A stretch of DNA of 64,000 bases from Acanthornis magna (taxonomy: Eukaryota; Chordata; Aves; Passeriformes; Acanthizidae), in NCBI GenBank assembly GCA_036785705.1, contig JAWUZG010000332.1, positions 1,178,001 to 1,242,000 on the forward strand, given 5' to 3'. The notes under the pieces are model-generated. The model was not told the DNA's origin and did not search any database. It saw only the letters and a program-made list of their open reading frames with translations. Made by a program: the position numbers and the translations under genes. This document shows positions 24,551 through 36,829 of this stretch, piece by piece. How positions within the stretch are numbered: the stretch's first letter is position 1; each line of letters opens with the position of its first letter.

Positions 24551-27500
24551 TCACACACAAGTTGGGAGATGCTAAGATCTCGTGCTAAATTTTTAACTAT
24601 AGATCAGAAAATGAAATATTTTATTTGAGCCATTTATTACTTTATATATCTACTTGCAATGAAAAGCTAAAATAATTTGGGAGAATAAAAATCAGTTCAA
24701 GACATATTCAAAATGCAAGTAACCCTCACCAAATTTAGTATTTGCTGGGGTTTTTCCCCTTGTCTATTAGCCTCTCCAATGAGTTTTGCTTTTAAGATAT
24801 TGGAGGATTAATCCAGCATATCTCTCTAGTTTTGCCCTCTGTGATCTCACAGGATAAACTTAGAATTAATTCCTCATACCCTTTCTGATGGAAGAGATAA
24901 GCCTTTAGATAAAATGTTATTTCAGTTGCTGTCTTATCCGGATGTTTGAGCTGCCAGTTAAATTGTAAATTAAAGGCTCAAAACTCTGGATTATGGACTC
25001 CAGCTTCATTATTAATGAAAAAATATGCCCTTTTCACGGTTTGTCATTTTTCTGTCTTCCAATAAACTCTCAGAAAATATGGTGAATCTTTTCCACTGTC
25101 CTGTTTAAACAAAACAAAGATCGAGTGATACAATCCTCCCTTTGGAAGACGAAGCATCTACCATAAATAATTGATTTGTGCCTATTTTGTCCACTTGAAT
25201 GGCCAGCCTATGGAAATGTGAAGTTTCTTCCGTAAGGCACTTCTTACTTTGGAATAAAGAAAATCAGAATCAGATTTCCCTAGTACCATTCTGCAAAGTT
25301 GGTGTCCCAAATTTTGATGTGACAAAACCGTCCCCATGGTCGTTACCCTCTGAATACAGCCTGTCAGTTTTGCCTCTTCCATCGACTGTCTTTTCCATTC
25401 ACATGGTTGAGATTTGTCTGTCATCACTTCATATTTTTCCATTAAGTGAATTAAATTATTAAATAACAACTGACCATACAATACCAAAACTATCAATTTT
25501 ATTGGGCCTCCCCAGAAGGACAGCCATTCTTTATACAATGCTGCATATACTTGCAGTCCTTGTTTATGTGAAATCTTTGTGCAGTTATGTTTTAGATTTT
25601 AAGAGGAAAGTGTCATAAGAGAAGTGAATTATTTGTAACATCCATGAGGTGCTGATTGGTTCAGGTATAACCTCTGGCTCTTTTTGTGGTGTTATTATAT
25701 CTGGTCATAGCATATACAAGTGAAAAAGCTCATGAATATGAAAAAATATGTATTGACATGAAAATAAAAACCAACAGGATAATATTTATCAAGTTGATAG
25801 GTTTTCTGTTCGGTATAAGCATGATGGGTGGGCAGACCAACTCATTAGGGTTAGGAAGGGATCAGCCAAGAAAACAGGAATTTTAACAATTCAGTGCCAT
25901 GTGTGATTCTGCTTGTTTTATGTCTTTACAAATGGTTAGTTCCCCAAGCTCTGTTCCAGCTGTCCATTAAAGGCAGTGTTCCCATGGGGCAGGATGCACA
26001 CTGGCCTTCTGTGCTGGGCCAAAGCTGTCCCCCCTCAGTTCACTCAGCCTGCAATCTTCAGCCTCAGGAATTAGCACTGCTGCATGCTGGTTAGATCCTG
26101 TGGTGCATCCCACAGGTATTTGCATTTTTTATATCCTTTGCATGTTCACTGACCTTGCGAGTGGTGTTGTCACCTTTTGCTTGAAGGGGGCAGACTCACT
26201 CACAGGTTGGGCCTGTATTTAGTGAGGTGTTTTAGGACACTTTGGAATCAAAAGTGTTATCAGTATATACATTATTAATGCCAGCATAAGCACTTTATAG
26301 TATAGGGCACATTGATGAATGTAACATGAACTGCATTATTAGTAAAGGGCTGTGAAGAGAATATGACAGGATCAAACCCCAAAGCAAACAGCCCTCATCT
26401 ACTGGACATTCCCTTTTACAAACTTTCTCTGTGCTCTGGTACACAGCACATAAGCACCTTGAACCAAGGGGGCTGTGGTGAGAAAGACTGAAGATCCTTT
26501 ATTCATTGTACAGGGCAAAAAGAGACAGAGGGGTTGCTTCCTGTGTACAGAAAATGAGTATGCTGAAAGCAATTGCAGAAATTAATCTTGAAAATGAGGC
26601 TGTTTTGAGAAACAGTCAGAGTAAACAAAGGATACGAGGAGCTCTTTAACAGTTTATCTTTGTTGGAAAGCAGTAATAGTTCTTATGCGGTCAGGAGACC
26701 TATTTTCTGTTCTTAACTATTACAAGTTCAGTGTCTCTATTAATTACACTCTGTGCTCCTTTTTAAAGGCTATCAAAAACATTTATCTACCTTCCTAAAG
26801 CTCCAAAGCATGCTGTGGTCTTCTAAACATTGCTTATTTATTTTAGAGGGTTTTCCTCTTCAATGTTCACAAATAACTAGTAGTACATGTTACCCCCATG
26901 GAAACAGAAAGATTAATTATTCTGTTGGTTAAGCCACAAACTTATGGCAGCCAAAGCTACACTGTGAGCACTTGTGCACATCTCCACTTGTTCATGGAGT
27001 GCTGCCAGGGTGGGTCCCCTCAGATGTTCCTGGAGATTCCAGCCCTCAAGTTTTGTTCCTCCCAGGTTTCTCTCTTTCCCTCAGCATTAATAAAGACTAT
27101 CTCCAGCTCTCAAGTTATCCATGCAACTGTATTACACGAGGTTTGCAAACTCTTCGGGTTATTTGGTTTGTGTTGATCAATATTTCCTTCTTCTGGCACC
27201 TGTTTAAATCCTAACTGTGGTAGGCTACCATACTTACCTCTTGCGTGTTAATCCTTCCTTCAAGTTTATGCTCTCTGTTTCTTTGTATTAAATGCAGATG
27301 CATGGATTCAAGGAGAAAAAGTTATTTTTTACTGTTATTTTATTTACACCTCCAGATAATCATCAACTCTGATGTGACTTTTGACTATTATAGCCTACCA
27401 AACACCATAAAATGGTCCCAAGAGAGGATTTTCTTTTTCAATGGGTTAGTGTCAAATGGAGTCCAAATTCTCTTCTGGATTATCTTTTTAACATCTCTGC

Positions 27501-30459
27501 TGTTAAAAAGAGATCCTAAATTATTTATTCAATGTTGTCAGAATGAGAATCAGATACTCTCATCAAAAGATGAAGGGCTACTGAGAAGGGATCTTGACTT
27601 TGTTGACTGTTTTTCACTACACTGCTCATAAGATTTTGAGTTTCCACAAAAATAAAATCTTTCTACATAAGAGCAACTTGAGTCAATAGCAAGAACCTTT
27701 ACAAGACACAGCAAGCTGTGTCCAAACTGGTTTTGAGGTTTTCTTTCTTCATTTTAAGATTTTATATCATCTGCACCAGACAGCAGCTTTCAACATGGTT
27801 TTTTCCCTATCAGTGTTTTGGTTTTGTTCCAGGAGCTGTAATTTACACAACAAGGGGTATATCTTACTTATATTCACCACCAAGATAGAAGGAAACTTTG
27901 TGATCAGAATGCATCTAACAGTGAGATGCCTTGAGTTTGTTGCCAGAGGTCTTTGTCAAAGATGTTCTTTTTCTTTTAAAGTAAAAATAGGTAGACCAAC
28001 TAAATAAGATGACAGTGTACATCCCTAGGGGAAGGATGAGTTGCTTCAGAATGAACAAAGCTAATATACTTAAGACCAAATCGTGCAAATTTTTGTTCTG
28101 CTCTATTAAAATTGCTGCATTGTGATTAGAAAGAAAATAATGATTTAGGTAGGACTGAAAAAGCTGATTAATTAATCCTCTCTGTTATTATTGTTATTGT
28201 AAAAAATGCAAGTCTGTTCATTAGAAATTCAAACTTTGATCACAGGAACCTGTCCTTTCATCTGAAAAATTTAGTCTATAAGTTTGTCAGGTGGGATTCT
28301 GCTCACATTGTGTCTTAAAAGAGCTATTGTGTGAGTCCCTTATTAATTACTGTCTTGTCCAACTAGTCTGTTCATTCCAGGGGGATTGAATGGGAGAGTA
28401 ACTGCTTGTCACTGTAGTAAGAGTAACTGTCTAGTTTTAAAAGTCTAATTAGATGGAGGTTTTTGTGTCTTATTCCATAAAATATTTAGTTTCTTAAAAG
28501 ACTTTGGCTTCCTAGTACCCCATTTTGTGGTACTCTGAGGATCAACTTGAAAGATTATATAATTGATCCACCAAAAATATCAGGTGACTGACATACCTTT
28601 GCTTGGAAAAAAAAAAAAAAAAGTAAACAGTCAAAAATAAGTAGGTGAATTCAGAAATTACCTGAAACAAAGAGCAGTACTTCCTTCCTGGTATTCCCAT
28701 TTAGTGAATATATAGCAGTAAAGCCTTTTTCTGAGAGTGCTTTTATCCAATATACTCCACGTCTCTATGGAAGAGACCTGAACAGGAAATATGAAATCCC
28801 AGGTTCCATGCACTCACCTTCATCTTCTCTTCCCTCTCCCAAGTCAGCTCACCTGTTACTCTTCCCACAGTGGCAGTGTTCTGTATAAACATCACTCTTT
28901 ATGTCTGGCGAGTTTTCCTTGTCTATAAAGTGATGCAAGTGACCACAAGTTCTACAGGATGAACCACAGTTGAGACAGGAGCATTTCCCAAAAGCAGAGT
29001 CCCTTTCATGCTGTCTGTCTTCTCAAGGAGGAGACAGCTACTTACTCCACGTGATTGGAACAATGACTCTGCTTAAGTGTGCTGGAAAAAGCTGTGAAGC
29101 AAATTCATTTTTAAAAAGCCATCCTGAAGTGGAATAAACAAGGTGGAAATCCAACCCTGGCAATAAAATTAAATTAATAATAGATACAAATAATTTCTCA
29201 CCCTCCTCCAGGCAGCCACCTTGATGTTTGCAGCATGTTTGGATCTGTTTCAACCATAGAGCTGACAGATTATTTTTCCTCTTCTGGAATGCTTCCCCAA
29301 ATGGACGGCAGGTGAAATAAACATTGTCATTACAGGCACAGCAATCCAAGGGTGAGCTCCCAGCCCTGAGCCAGTCCAGCTCTCCTGACCTCTTCTTTTC
29401 AAGAGCCCAAGGGTCACTGCCAGGCTTATAAGGCACTGATGAATGTTTTATTTCTCTTACTTGGAGAGAAACAGACCTTTAAATAAGCATTCAGAAAGGG
29501 AAACTCTTGCCCTCTTGCTTAAATGTGAAGTTTTTTTGAAAAAAAGTTATTTGAATCCAGTTGTATACACCTCAAATTCTCTGAAATATTCCTTGATGCT
29601 GGTTGTGCAGATCTGTAAAAAGTATCTTTGCCGTTGGTCAGAAGATATTTTTGTTTCTCTACAGAAAATGTGGGTGAAAAAATATCACAATCATTTTTAT
29701 CTAAAGTAAATATTAAACCCTTTATTTCAAAGGGAAATGATAAGCAATTTCTGTTTTAATTTTAGCATTAGAAAATTAAAACCTGTATTTCAAGAATAAA
29801 ATTACTTTAGAATGAACTTTGGGCAAAATCAATTTAAAGACTTCTAATGACTCTAATAGGTTTTGGACCAGGTCTGAAGAAGATAAATTATGAACCTACC
29901 TTCTTCTTCTCTCTCCAGGAACTCATGAGATCTTATCATCAGAGTGCAAATCTCAAAGGAACAGCTTGCTGCTGCGTTTATTTATCACCTCCTAAAGTTC
30001 ATTGTAGTTCTTGGGGGAATCAGTTTAATTACAACAGTAAATACTGTTCTAAATTTTTTCACTCCATGATGAAAAAGTGTGCAACCATAATTACAGTCTG
30101 TGCATAGCATGCTTTGTCTCTGATTTACTTGTTTGCCAAAAAGCCATTTTCATGTGCTAATATTGCAGCAGTAACAGCATCACATGGCCCTCTCGAACAG
30201 CGAACACTCAGTGCAGAGATGAAGTCAGTGCAGAGCTTGCTTTCTAAATAAACTCTGCCATAATTGTAACCCTGAAAAAATATGAAATCGAGATAACAAG
30301 GTTTTCAAACATCGCCCATCTGCACAGGTGAGGACTGACTGTCTATGTCCTCCTCATGGGGTGACTGTTCCATCACACAGGGGCAGAAGGAAGGCGTGGA
30401 GAGAAGGGATGAAAGACCTGTGACTTCTACAGTCTCTATCTTTTCAAACAAGGTAGTCT
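24551..30459. other. non-coding AT-rich stretch
   Basis: About 5.9 kb with no recognised gene. A 128-codon plus-strand frame (27245-27631) and a 132-codon minus-strand frame (29038-29436) have no domain I know. A poly-A run of 16 to 18 bases lies at about 28606-28622, but the sequence before it is not a recognisable retrocopy. Confidence 0.65.
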
Positions 30460-30575
30460 GAACACAGTTCATTGTGAAAAACCCAACACCGAACACAGTT
30501 CATTGTGAAAAACCCAACACCGAACACAGTTCATTGTGAAAAACCCAACACTGAACACAGTTCATTGTGAAAAAC
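30460..30575. repeat. 31-bp tandem repeat, 3.7 copies
   Basis: Three full 31-base units (30460-30490, 30491-30521, 30522-30552) and a 23-base partial unit (30553-30575). The core is GAACACAGTTCATTGTGAAA followed by AACCCAACACC. The copies are nearly identical, so the expansion is recent. The array ends 36 bases before a strong splice-acceptor-like site. Confidence 0.97.
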
Positions 30576-30900
30576 AAAGGCAGCTCTTTGTTTCTCTCCT
30601 TTTTATTGCAGTGCCACGTGCTCGCAAGGATGGCTTCAGCCCTCAGCTGCAGGGGTTGGGATCAGTCCCTGCGGAGTGCGGAACGGCAGCAGGGCTTTGG
30701 GGCAGTGCATGATGGGTGGCTCTTGGGAAAACAGGGCCGTGGGTCATATTTTGAAAACTAGAGATTACAGGAGAGATGGGCAGCCTGCTTTTATTCTGAC
30801 TGAAATAACATCAGGGACAACTTACTCTTCACTCTTAATTGAAGTTCTCCTTCCTGCAGGAGTTCGAAAAGAGCTTACCAGGCTTGTGTGAATAAATGAT
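30576..30900 (+). other. possible terminal exon, weak
   Basis: A pyrimidine-rich run ending in TTTTATTGCAG at 30611 is a good splice-acceptor match. It is followed by a GC-richer segment with an ATG at 30630-30632 in a good start context (AAGGATGG), an open frame of 43 codons ending in TAG, and an AATAAA at 30891-30896. Known rules allow reading this as a 3'-terminal exon of a short or non-coding transcript. The peptide is not recognised and no partner exon can be shown. Confidence 0.15.
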
Positions 30901-32258
30901 TGTCTAACTGTCAAATAGCACAGACCACCTTGATTTTGTTGCTGCCAGGTCATCCAAAAGTGCCAGTGCTCTATAAAAGAATCAATCCTGTGAAAGCACT
31001 TGATGTCTGTTAATAGATTTTTTTTCTCTCTCTCAAATAGAATTGGTTTTCTGTTGGTCTAAGAAGAGTTTTCTCGTAGATCCCCAGCCATCATGCTGAT
31101 AAAATTAAAGCTACACTAATTCACAGAAAGGAAATATAGCAGCCTATGAAGATGAGGGCTTTTCAAATTAAAACTTAGATCAAATCATCTTATGAACCAA
31201 AACATATTATCTTGAGCAGTAGCTAGAAAACTGACAGTCACATACAGGATGAAATCTTGGCATCATCCCATCAAATCTCTGATGTGTATCAGAGAGACAG
31301 GCAAGAGAAGATATTTTTTCCTTTATAAGTAATAAAGGTTATTAAATCTGCTGGTCCATACAGAATGTAGTATTTTTAAATATATTTACACAATAATTAT
31401 ATGAATATATTTTGATTCCTTAGCTGAGGTGTAAATTAAATTCAGTGGTGAATGAACACTTCGGAAGTTTCTTGGTGTGAGGCTCCTAAGTGTCCCACTG
31501 ACAGCAGGGCTATAGTTACAGTGCACAACATACAACACAGATTATTGTGCTCTGCTGATCATTGTTGAAAATGCTTCATGGGAGTAAGTCAGTTAAATTC
31601 ATTCTATTTTGATTGTGAAAGACTCCATTTTCATCAGGAAATACAGAATATTCTTTTCTAAGAAAAACTGGAAGACATCATAATTCTGTGTATCACCTTT
31701 GCATCATCCTTTCTGAAAAATACATTTGCAGTTTTAGAAAACCACTAAATTAAATCCCATTTCAAGACAAATATATTGAAATATTTGAGTATATTTGTAT
31801 GGAAGTCATTGAATATAAATTTAGTAAATATTTTGCGTGTTTAGATTGAACTCATTAAGCATTTTAGATCTGGAAAAATATTTCATTTGCTGTCACAACA
31901 TGTAGGACTAAAAGCGTGGGTTACTAGAATCAGACTTTGGCAGAGAGGAGTAACATCTTTTACTATATATGCTTTATCATTAATTTTGAATTAAACATTT
32001 TTTGGTTTGAGAAATTTATTCAAAATTTTCTAATTACATTTTAAAAAGAATGTCTCATTCTTCGCTTAAAATTTATGTATGGTAAGTCTAAAAACAGTGA
32101 AAGAAACAATGTGCATATTTCGGCTACTATTTTTAACATGACAACCAAAATAGAATTTTTCCTTTTTTTTTTTTTTTTAAATTAGCTCTGGATCAGAGAA
32201 GATCATTGGAAAGTATTAGAAAAATGGATCTGATTAATGCCCCTATATTGTAAACTGT
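30901..32258. other. non-coding AT-rich stretch
   Basis: No gene is recognised. It ends with a T16 run (32163-32178). Much of 31340-32150 is very AT-rich. Confidence 0.7.
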
Positions 32259-32343
32259 AGATCTATATATCTATATTTCTATATATCTATATATCTATAT
32301 ATCTATCTATATAGATATATACCTGTATATCTATATATCTATA
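32259..32343. repeat. (ATATCT)n microsatellite, imperfect
   Basis: ATATCT and CTAT units repeat for about 85 bases. At 32297-32320 a 10-base arm ATATATCTAT is followed by a 4-base loop and the exact complementary arm ATAGATATAT, so a hairpin or cruciform is possible. Confidence 0.93.
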
Positions 32344-34488
32344 ATTACATTTCTTTTCTCTGATTTCAATCAAGGTGCAGGCAGTTACAGGAGGACGTGA
32401 TGATTATCATGTTCTTTATGCCCAAATGAGGGGCAGAAGTTTCCATGGTCCCTTGAGGGATGTTGATCTCATTTTCCTGCTGGATGAAATTCCTGTTTTA
32501 CTGCGTGAGCAATTCTGAGATGCACGGAGTCAATAGAACTCTGCTAGCCCGGGATATTCAGATCAAGTTTCCCTTCTGGTTAATCCCTTAGGCGAGAGCG
32601 TGTCACTTCCAACTTCCCGTGAGACAGACTGCTTTATAATTAAGCTGTGTGCATCAAGCTAGAGCTCTGCGGACTTGGGATTAAGAACGGGGAACACAGA
32701 CCACAGGAATGTTTTAGGGAGTTTAGAACCATAGATTGGTATATTCTTAAGATAAATGGAAGAATCATGGCTCTGGTTTTGATTTTCTCACCCGGGAGCA
32801 GCAAATGTCATCAAGAGCCTACAGCAGAAGCTCTGTTTCCAAGTACCTCACATACTATGAGGAAATAATTTCCTATATCACAATTAGCGGCTGATCTCAC
32901 ATGTAAGGTCCAGTTCATTTTCTGGTGCATGCACATAGCTCATGTATCCTAAATAAATCCTGTCCTATCTTTTGACACTTTCTGATTACAGAGAAATGTT
33001 CTCTTTTTTTGCCCATCTTCCTCTCCCCCGGCAAATGGCTCTAGGGCACATCATTCAGGGTAGGGGCTTCACCAAAATATAATCACTGTTTTTTTGCTGT
33101 TCTGCTGTATCTTCATTATATATTGTCATCTTCAGTCTCCAGGCAGGTCAGTGAAGCTCTACCTAGATCAGTAATTTTGAAAAGAATGTAAATGATCATG
33201 TTTTAATCGGAGATGCATTAATTGCAGACTCTGGTAAATAACTATTTACAAAATCCCTTCAGTGTGTTTTCACCACATCAGGAATTAATGTCAGGTGAAG
33301 ACTTTTGTGTGTGAAATGCTTGGCTCATGATTGACACAGGGATTGAGTCAGAGAGATTGAAATAGCTCAGGAATTATTGTCTGTACAGGGAAGTGTGTTA
33401 AAAATAAACAAAAATATGAGCACTTCTAAAGAACAGGGACCTGGTTTTCTCTTCCTGTCTAAATTTGTAATCCTGCACTGAGCTTAGCTGTATTTAACAG
33501 CCTGAGAATTGGAATTAATGAGCCGTGCTGAGCTCTTACAGGTAAATCCTCCAGGGCTGCCATGATTCTGCAGAGGCCTTAGCTATGAGGGTTCTTTGGT
33601 TTGGGATTTCATTTTGGTTATGTATTTCTGGAGTTTTTGTATTGCCACCAAACAACTTGAAAAGGAAGCTTCCTAAAACCAAAGAACAGAAGTGTAGTCC
33701 TTTAGCTTGCCATTTCTTTCCCAACTGTTATTTTGATATTGGAATTTAGGCCTGTCAAGCATCCTTAATGAAAAAAATAAGACAGAATGAAGGATGTGTC
33801 ATACCAGTTCAAAGTTTTTTGCTGCTTTCCCAAGCAAAGGCAAATTAGAAGGCAGATGGAAGTTGTAAAGAAAGCAGGTTTAAGGCTTGTGTGGGGGCTG
33901 TTTACAGTAATATACGGGGAAATCAGCTTTTTGTTCTCTTAAAATGAGGTATGTGAAAGTCAAGGCTATGACTAAGATTGCACAGTTGGCTACAGCAAGA
34001 ATGGCTTGTTGAAGTTGATTTTATTGGGATTGTTGCTCACTCCCATTTTTATCACAGCAGCATCATTATAATTTTTCTCAAAGGTTGGGTATGAGAGCAT
34101 AATGCTCTTTGTGGAGTAATTAGGGTGCTCATATAACACAAGCAAACATGTCTCACAGCTGGAAACCTCTCCTTTGGAGGGAATTTGCTCTCAGAGCCTT
34201 ATTGAGCAGCTCAGTGTAACAGAGCAGAGATTCCAGTCCCATACTGAACACTGTTTCCCAGCCACGGTGAGCAAGTGGATGACTACAGCCCTTGAAAGGA
34301 AATCTACTTCACTTTGCACTTTGAAACTTAAGAAGGATTTGCTGAGTAAAGATTAAGCCATATAAATTGAAGTGGTTGGGTTTAGTGTGGGATGATTTCC
34401 GTGGTAGGACTTAGCCTGCTTTTACTTTGCATTAGAAGATGTGCAATTAGAAGCACTAAAAGCTACTAAAGAGGGGGTTGGAAATAAC
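32344..34488. other. non-coding stretch
   Basis: No gene is recognised. The part around 32510-32640 mixes CpGs and motifs such as GGTTAATCCC and TAATTAAG in otherwise AT-rich DNA and could be a regulatory element, but nothing proves it. Confidence 0.65.
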
Positions 34489-35082
34489 ATGTATCACTCA
34501 TATTTTCTCACAACAGGAAGATGGGATGTATCATTTCCAGCTCTAAGAAATAATTCTCAGTACCATTTTGCTGCTTTTCAGATGTATTATTTTACAGTGT
34601 TTGTGTCTTGTCCATCTAAAGCTTCCCACATTCATACAAAAAGCCTAACGCCATTTCTTTTTCAAACTTTTAAGTACAAGATATCAAGGGTGAAGTCTGT
34701 AGTTAGAGGTGTTAGGACAAATCCCCCCTGCAACTCTATCTGGGAGCTCCACATTCATGTGCTTGGTCCCTGTCTCGCTCTTTGTGCACACACACCTTTA
34801 CAGACAGGAGCCTCTTGTATATTTATGTTGCTTAAGATTTTCCCGGAGAAAGGCTTTTATGACCTTTCTGTGAGAAGCTTGAGGAGCTCTGTTGTTTGCA
34901 GAACACTTTTGGAATTGAGCCATGCAATCAGGGCATTGCCTTTCTTTGTCCTGAGATTCCAGTCGGGTTTAGCAGAGTATAAAGACAGACATTTCAGAGA
35001 AATACTTTCATTTAAGCCTTCCAGTCTAAGGCCAGGTTCCTGCCATTGCCAAAGGACTGCACTGCTGGAAAACCAGGACTAA
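34489..35082 (+). other. 197-codon open frame, unassigned
   Basis: An ATG at 34489 opens a frame of 197 codons ending in TAA at 35080-35082; the frame is open further upstream to a TAG near 34400. It is the longest open frame in the window that is not made by a tandem repeat. The translation is rich in Phe, His, Cys and Ser, with no signal peptide, membrane segment or domain I recognise. It may be a chance frame, an unspliced non-coding transcript frame or a decayed gene. I do not call it a gene. Confidence 0.12.
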
Positions 35083-35989
35083 ACTGAAGGGAATGGGACA
35101 GAGACCTGAACTGGATCTCTTACTATAATCTCAGCAGTTTAAGTGAGAGTATGATGCCCTCTGCACATACAAAATTCTGCTGAGCAGAAACATTAGCAGT
35201 AACTGAGACCTCAGATGAAAAACCACTGTTATTTCTTTCTCCAGCTTTTAAGATCATCGAGATTATATTGACCCAATATAATATAGCAGTTTAAAATCCC
35301 ATATAATTATATTATTGTCTCTGCTGGATTTGCTTTCAAATTAATTCTACTCAATGTTGTGGCAAATTAATTTTGGAAAGTCATTAGAAGCATCAAAGTA
35401 ATCCCATTGTACATCAGTTTGTTCCTGCTATATGAGGCAAAACCTCAAAATAAAAATAAAAAATAGTTGAGACATTAGTAGCTGAAGGGTTAATTAGCCT
35501 TTAATTGAGTCACTCCTTGACCAGACAAATTATAGCCCCATTCAGTGTGTGCCTTTTACACAAGTTTTCCCTGATTTTTTCCAAAGGTAATAGGCCTAGC
35601 AGTTAGCTGGCTGCTGCTCCTGCTATGCTTCGGCAGCTGTCATTTTGACATATTTTCTGCTTTCTTTAGAAGAGAGAGGTTGATTGAATGTGAGAAAAGT
35701 GGAACTTTGACAGCCTGTCAGAATCCCTTGCAGCACAAACCTACCTGCCAGCTAACTTGTTTCAGGTTTATTTCAAAGAAGGTTTCCAGCACACAAACTT
35801 CTATTACTAGCCCAAGAAGGTCTTAAATAGGTAGCTTCCATTTTTTCAAAAATCTAAATTATATAATTTTCCCTTTAAATTGGTTTTAATTTCGGGGATT
35901 CCAGGTATGTCAGAGAAAGCAAAAGCAAGTTCCCTTTCCCCTGTCCATATACAAATGCCTAAGTGGATGAAATACATGCTATGCTTTAT
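35083..35989. other. non-coding stretch with a possible regulatory block
   Basis: No gene is recognised. The block at about 35484-35660 has GGGTTAATTAGCC, a second TTTAATTGAG and a GCAGTTAGCTGG...CGGCAGCTG part of higher complexity, the look of a conserved non-coding element. That is an impression, not a measurement. Confidence 0.55.
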
Positions 35990-36232
35990 GGGGTTTGGGG
36001 GGGGGGGAGTGTTGGGGGTTTTTTGTTTGTTTTTTTGGTGGGGTTTTTGTTTGGGTTTTTTGGGGGTTTGGTTTTTTGGGGGGCTTTTTTGGGGGTTTTT
36101 TGGGGGTGTTTTGGTTTTGGGGTTTTTTTTTGGGTTTTTTTTTGGTTGGTTGTGTTTTGGGGTTTTATTGGTTTTTGGGGGGGGTGTTTGTTTTTGTTTG
36201 TTTGCTTTTTAGTTTGAGTTTGTTTTTTTTTT
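35990..36232 (+). repeat. G/T low-complexity tract with many G runs
   Basis: About 240 bases contain almost only G and T on the plus strand, including an 11-G run (35997-36007) and more than ten further runs of three to eight G separated by T runs. It fits multiple overlapping G-quadruplex arrangements. Three plus-strand frames are open only because G/T codons rarely form stops, giving Gly/Phe/Leu/Val/Trp-rich nonsense. Confidence 0.95.
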
Positions 36233-36541
36233 ATCAGTTATTTACCTTAAACTCTGAGCAGCCTCCTGAAATTCTGAGGACCATTCACGCAGTGGTCAGG
36301 AGCAAACACGCTGTAAATGATCATTCCTTAATGGGGGCTCACGCTGGGAGGAGATGCAGCTGTTGGTCCTAATGGCACCAGGCTGTCATAATTAATAACA
36401 GCCATCCACAGCACAGTCCCGACTGACTCTGCAGTCCCCACAGCATGGCCAGAGCCACAGGGCTCCTGCTGTCCTACTGCACCTGGGGAAGGGCTCGGGA
36501 AGGCCTCTGGGGGCTCTTGGCTTTTGGAGGTAAAAATGTTT
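36233..36541. other. spacer between G/T tract and 21-bp array
   Basis: GC-richer, non-repetitive sequence. On the minus strand the frame that reads through the 21-bp array continues here to about 36328, giving a Pro/Ser-rich tail. No other feature is seen. Confidence 0.6.
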
Positions 36542-36829
36542 GTTCCTGAGGTAGGAATGTGTATTCCTGAGGTAGAATTGTGTGTTTCTGAGGCAGAATT
36601 GTCTATTCCTGAGGTAGAATTGCATGTTCCTGAGGTAGAATTGCGTATTCCTGAGGTAGAATTCTGTGTTCCTGAGGCAGGAATGTGTGTTCCTGTGGTA
36701 GAATTGTGCGTTCCTGAGGCAGAGTTGTGTGTTCCCAAGGTAGAATTGTGTGTTCCTGAGGTAGAGTTGTGTGGTCCTGAGGAAGAATTGTGTGTTCCTG
36801 AGGTAGAACTGTGTGTTCCCGAGGTCTCC
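36542..36829. repeat. 21-bp minisatellite, about 13.7 copies
   Basis: Thirteen full units and a 15-base partial unit share the core TTCCTGAGGTAGAATTGTG with many substitutions and no length change. Because 21 is seven codons, the frame never shifts. The plus strand gives a Val-Pro-Glu-Val-Glu-Leu-Cys heptad. The minus strand, from an ATG at 36837, gives a Thr-His-Asn-Ser-Thr-Ser-Gly heptad in which Asn-Ser-Thr is an N-glycosylation sequon, so the reading resembles a mucin-like domain. There is no independent evidence of expression, and the many amino-acid changes are not biased in a way I can see. Confidence 0.95.

Noticed and set aside
27245..27631. 128-codon plus-strand frame with hydrophobic segments
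   Set aside because: No family recognised; T-rich codons (Phe, Leu, Ile) mimic membrane segments in AT-rich DNA.
28606..28622. Poly-A run as a mark of a retrocopied gene
   Set aside because: The sequence before the run has no gene-like frame, no AATAAA at the right distance and no visible target duplication.
35880..36372. Gly/Phe/Leu-rich frames of 84 to 125 codons
   Set aside because: Produced by the G/T tract; all three plus frames are open at once.
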